NCBI GenBank assembly: GCA_944331945.1
Contig: CALVJC010000039.1
Coordinates: forward strand, 1-24,326
Origin: an uncultured Bacilli bacterium
Lineage (GTDB): Bacteria; Bacillota_I; Bacilli_A; RF39; UBA660
DNA length: 24,326 nucleotides
Reading direction: 5' to 3'
Shown: piece after piece, positions 23,614-24,326 of the stretch
How positions within the stretch are numbered: position 1 is the stretch's first letter
How the letters are laid out: every line of letters starts with the position of its first letter
Program-made: the position numbers and the translations under genes
Notes under the pieces: model-generated
Told to the model about the DNA's origin: nothing
Database searches by the model: none
The model's input: only the letters and a program-made list of their open reading frames with translations

Positions 23614-23638
23614 AAATTGGGCATTTGCTTTCCAATTT
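23614..23638. repeat. Inverted AAATTGG/CCAATTT pair around the -35 of the nuclease gene
   Basis: AAATTGG (23614-23620) and CCAATTT (23632-23638) flank the -35 hexamer TTGCTT. AAAATTGGGC at 23613-23622 is a direct repeat of 23528-23537. As RNA it could form a 7-bp hairpin; as DNA it could be an operator. Confidence 0.4.
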
Positions 23639-23653
23639 CTTTTCTGTTATGTT
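23625..23653 (+). promoter_or_regulatory. Promoter of the nuclease-like gene
   Basis: TTGCTT (23625-23630), 17 bp, then TATGTT (23648-23653) preceded by TGT. The AAAGGAG ribosome site follows at 23661-23667. Confidence 0.5.
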
Positions 23654-23676
23654 GATGATGAAAGGAGTGGTTTTAT

Positions 23677-24326
23677 ATTAAGTTTTATTCATTATTAACC
23701 GATACGACTCTAAAGTATTTTCTAAAAGAGAGTCCTTATCTAAAGTTCTTTTCGGATTTGATCGAAGCAGAAACAGGATATTCTCTAATGGATTATACAT
23801 TTCATGATCAAGAGTTAAATTCGGGTAACAAACGAAAAGACTTTCGTTTAGATATCTTATTAAAGAAAAATGATCATGCCATCATTATCGAAGCCAATAC
23901 TAGTTATGAGGAAAGGACTAGGAGAAAGAATTATTCTTACCTCTATCGAATTGCCGGCTCCCTTTATGAAAAAGGGGAAAATTATGATAAGAAGGTAAAA
24001 GTAACCCTGATTAATCTTATCAAAGATTATTGTAAGGAAGATAAAAAACAAGGATTAGATGCTTATGAGTTTCGAAGTGAAAAGTATCATAATTTGATTG
24101 AAGACATTGAAAGTTATGAGATCTATCTAGAAAAATACAAAGGTATTTGCTATAATGGAGATAACAAGGTTGAAGCAGGGTTTGCACTATTATTGGCAGA
24201 AGATTATGAAGAGGCGAAGAGAATAGTCGGAGATTGGAAGGAGGGAAAGGAAATCTTGGATGAATTAGGAAGATTAGAACAAAATGATGAATTCAATGCT
24301 CTTTATAATGCTGAAATTGTACAAAA
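23677..24326 (+). CDS. PD-(D/E)XK nuclease / Rpn transposase-like protein, apparent ATT start (3' partial)
   Basis: The frame is open from 23662, after a TGA at 23659-23661, to the window end. The N-terminus reads KFYSLLTDTTLKYFLKESP, typical of the Rpn/PD-(D/E)XK family transposases (tD..FK.vF). RKDFRLDILLKK and then HAIIIEANTSY supply the catalytic Asp and Glu; the usual Glu-x-Gln is Glu-x-Asn here. RRKNYSYLYRIAGSLYEKGE follows as the helix found after the active site. No ATG, GTG or TTG lies between the ribosome site AAAGGAG (23661-23667) and the conserved start of the domain. ATT 23677, 9 bases from the site, is the best-placed initiator. The first TTG (23758) or ATG (23788) would remove 27-37 conserved residues. 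It may be a rare start, a decayed gene or a read error. C-ending codons (GCC, ACC, ATC) look commoner than in neighbours. The C-terminus is beyond the window. Confidence 0.68.
   Translation, partial: MKFYSLLTDTTLKYFLKESPYLKFFSDLIEAETGYSLMDYTFHDQELNSGNKRKDFRLDILLKKNDHAIIIEANTSYEERTRRKNYSYLYRIAGSLYEKGENYDKKVKVTLINLIKDYCKEDKKQGLDAYEFRSEKYHNLIEDIESYEIYLEKYKGICYNGDNKVEAGFALLLAEDYEEAKRIVGDWKEGKEILDELGRLEQNDEFNALYNAEIVQ

Noticed and set aside
1..24326. CRISPR array, tRNA or rRNA gene, insertion sequence ends, replication origin
   Set aside because: Spacers are short and were inspected; no regularly spaced repeats, cloverleaf, transposon inverted ends or DnaA box clusters were seen.

Overview
The window is AT-rich bacterial chromosome with strong Shine-Dalgarno sites, mostly TAA stops, TGA read as stop (ends of the genes at 13202 and 20414) and TGG for tryptophan, so the standard bacterial code applies. 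SMC, UvrC, MutL, MiaA, HelD, LemA/DUF2207 and a small acid-soluble spore protein of the SspI type together point to a low-GC Bacillota of the Bacilli. The SMC is short (about 982 residues), as in Mollicutes. My inference is a host-associated Bacilli lineage near Mollicutes/Erysipelotrichia that still carries at least one spore gene. I cannot name the species.

Layout, left to right. (1) 3-6323: two exported surface-type proteins flank smc. The first is cut by the window edge and carries a duplicated cysteine-containing module. The second has an InlB-like repeat and an unassigned C-terminal domain. (2) 6410-10206: a Ham1/ITPase-family nucleotide hydrolase, then uvrC overlapped by a type IV pilin-like gene, then an unusual two-domain protein joining an HGS-motif (possibly ADP-ribosyltransferase-like) domain to a GNAT acetyltransferase. 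(3) 10308-14616: mutL, a Fic-domain AMPylase-like protein, an unrecognised 180-residue protein and miaA, the last two coupled by an ATGA overlap. (4) 14613-18234: convergent sspI, then lemA with a DUF2207 membrane protein, then a convergent alpha/beta hydrolase. (5) 18274-20914: helD followed 8 bp later by a GreA-like factor, so two proteins expected to act on RNA polymerase share a transcript whose leader contains an intrinsic terminator. (6) 20911-23511: two overlapping tetratricopeptide-like genes, the second with an N-terminal winged-helix resembling AbiEi antitoxins. (7) 23512-24326: terminator, repeated CCAATTT sites, and a PD-(D/E)XK nuclease (Rpn/transposase-like) gene that appears to start at ATT and runs off the window.

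Regulation is unusually readable. Several genes have promoters of the form TTGnnn, exactly 17 bp, TGn-TAnnnT (extended -10), and compact intrinsic terminators often overlap the stop codon of the gene they end. Most of the window is housekeeping DNA repair, tRNA modification, chromosome organisation and transcription. The accessory-looking pieces are the surface proteins, the HGS-GNAT fusion, Fic, the TPR pair and the nuclease gene. I see no tRNA, rRNA, CRISPR array, insertion sequence or origin. No gene-free stretch exceeds about 300 bases.
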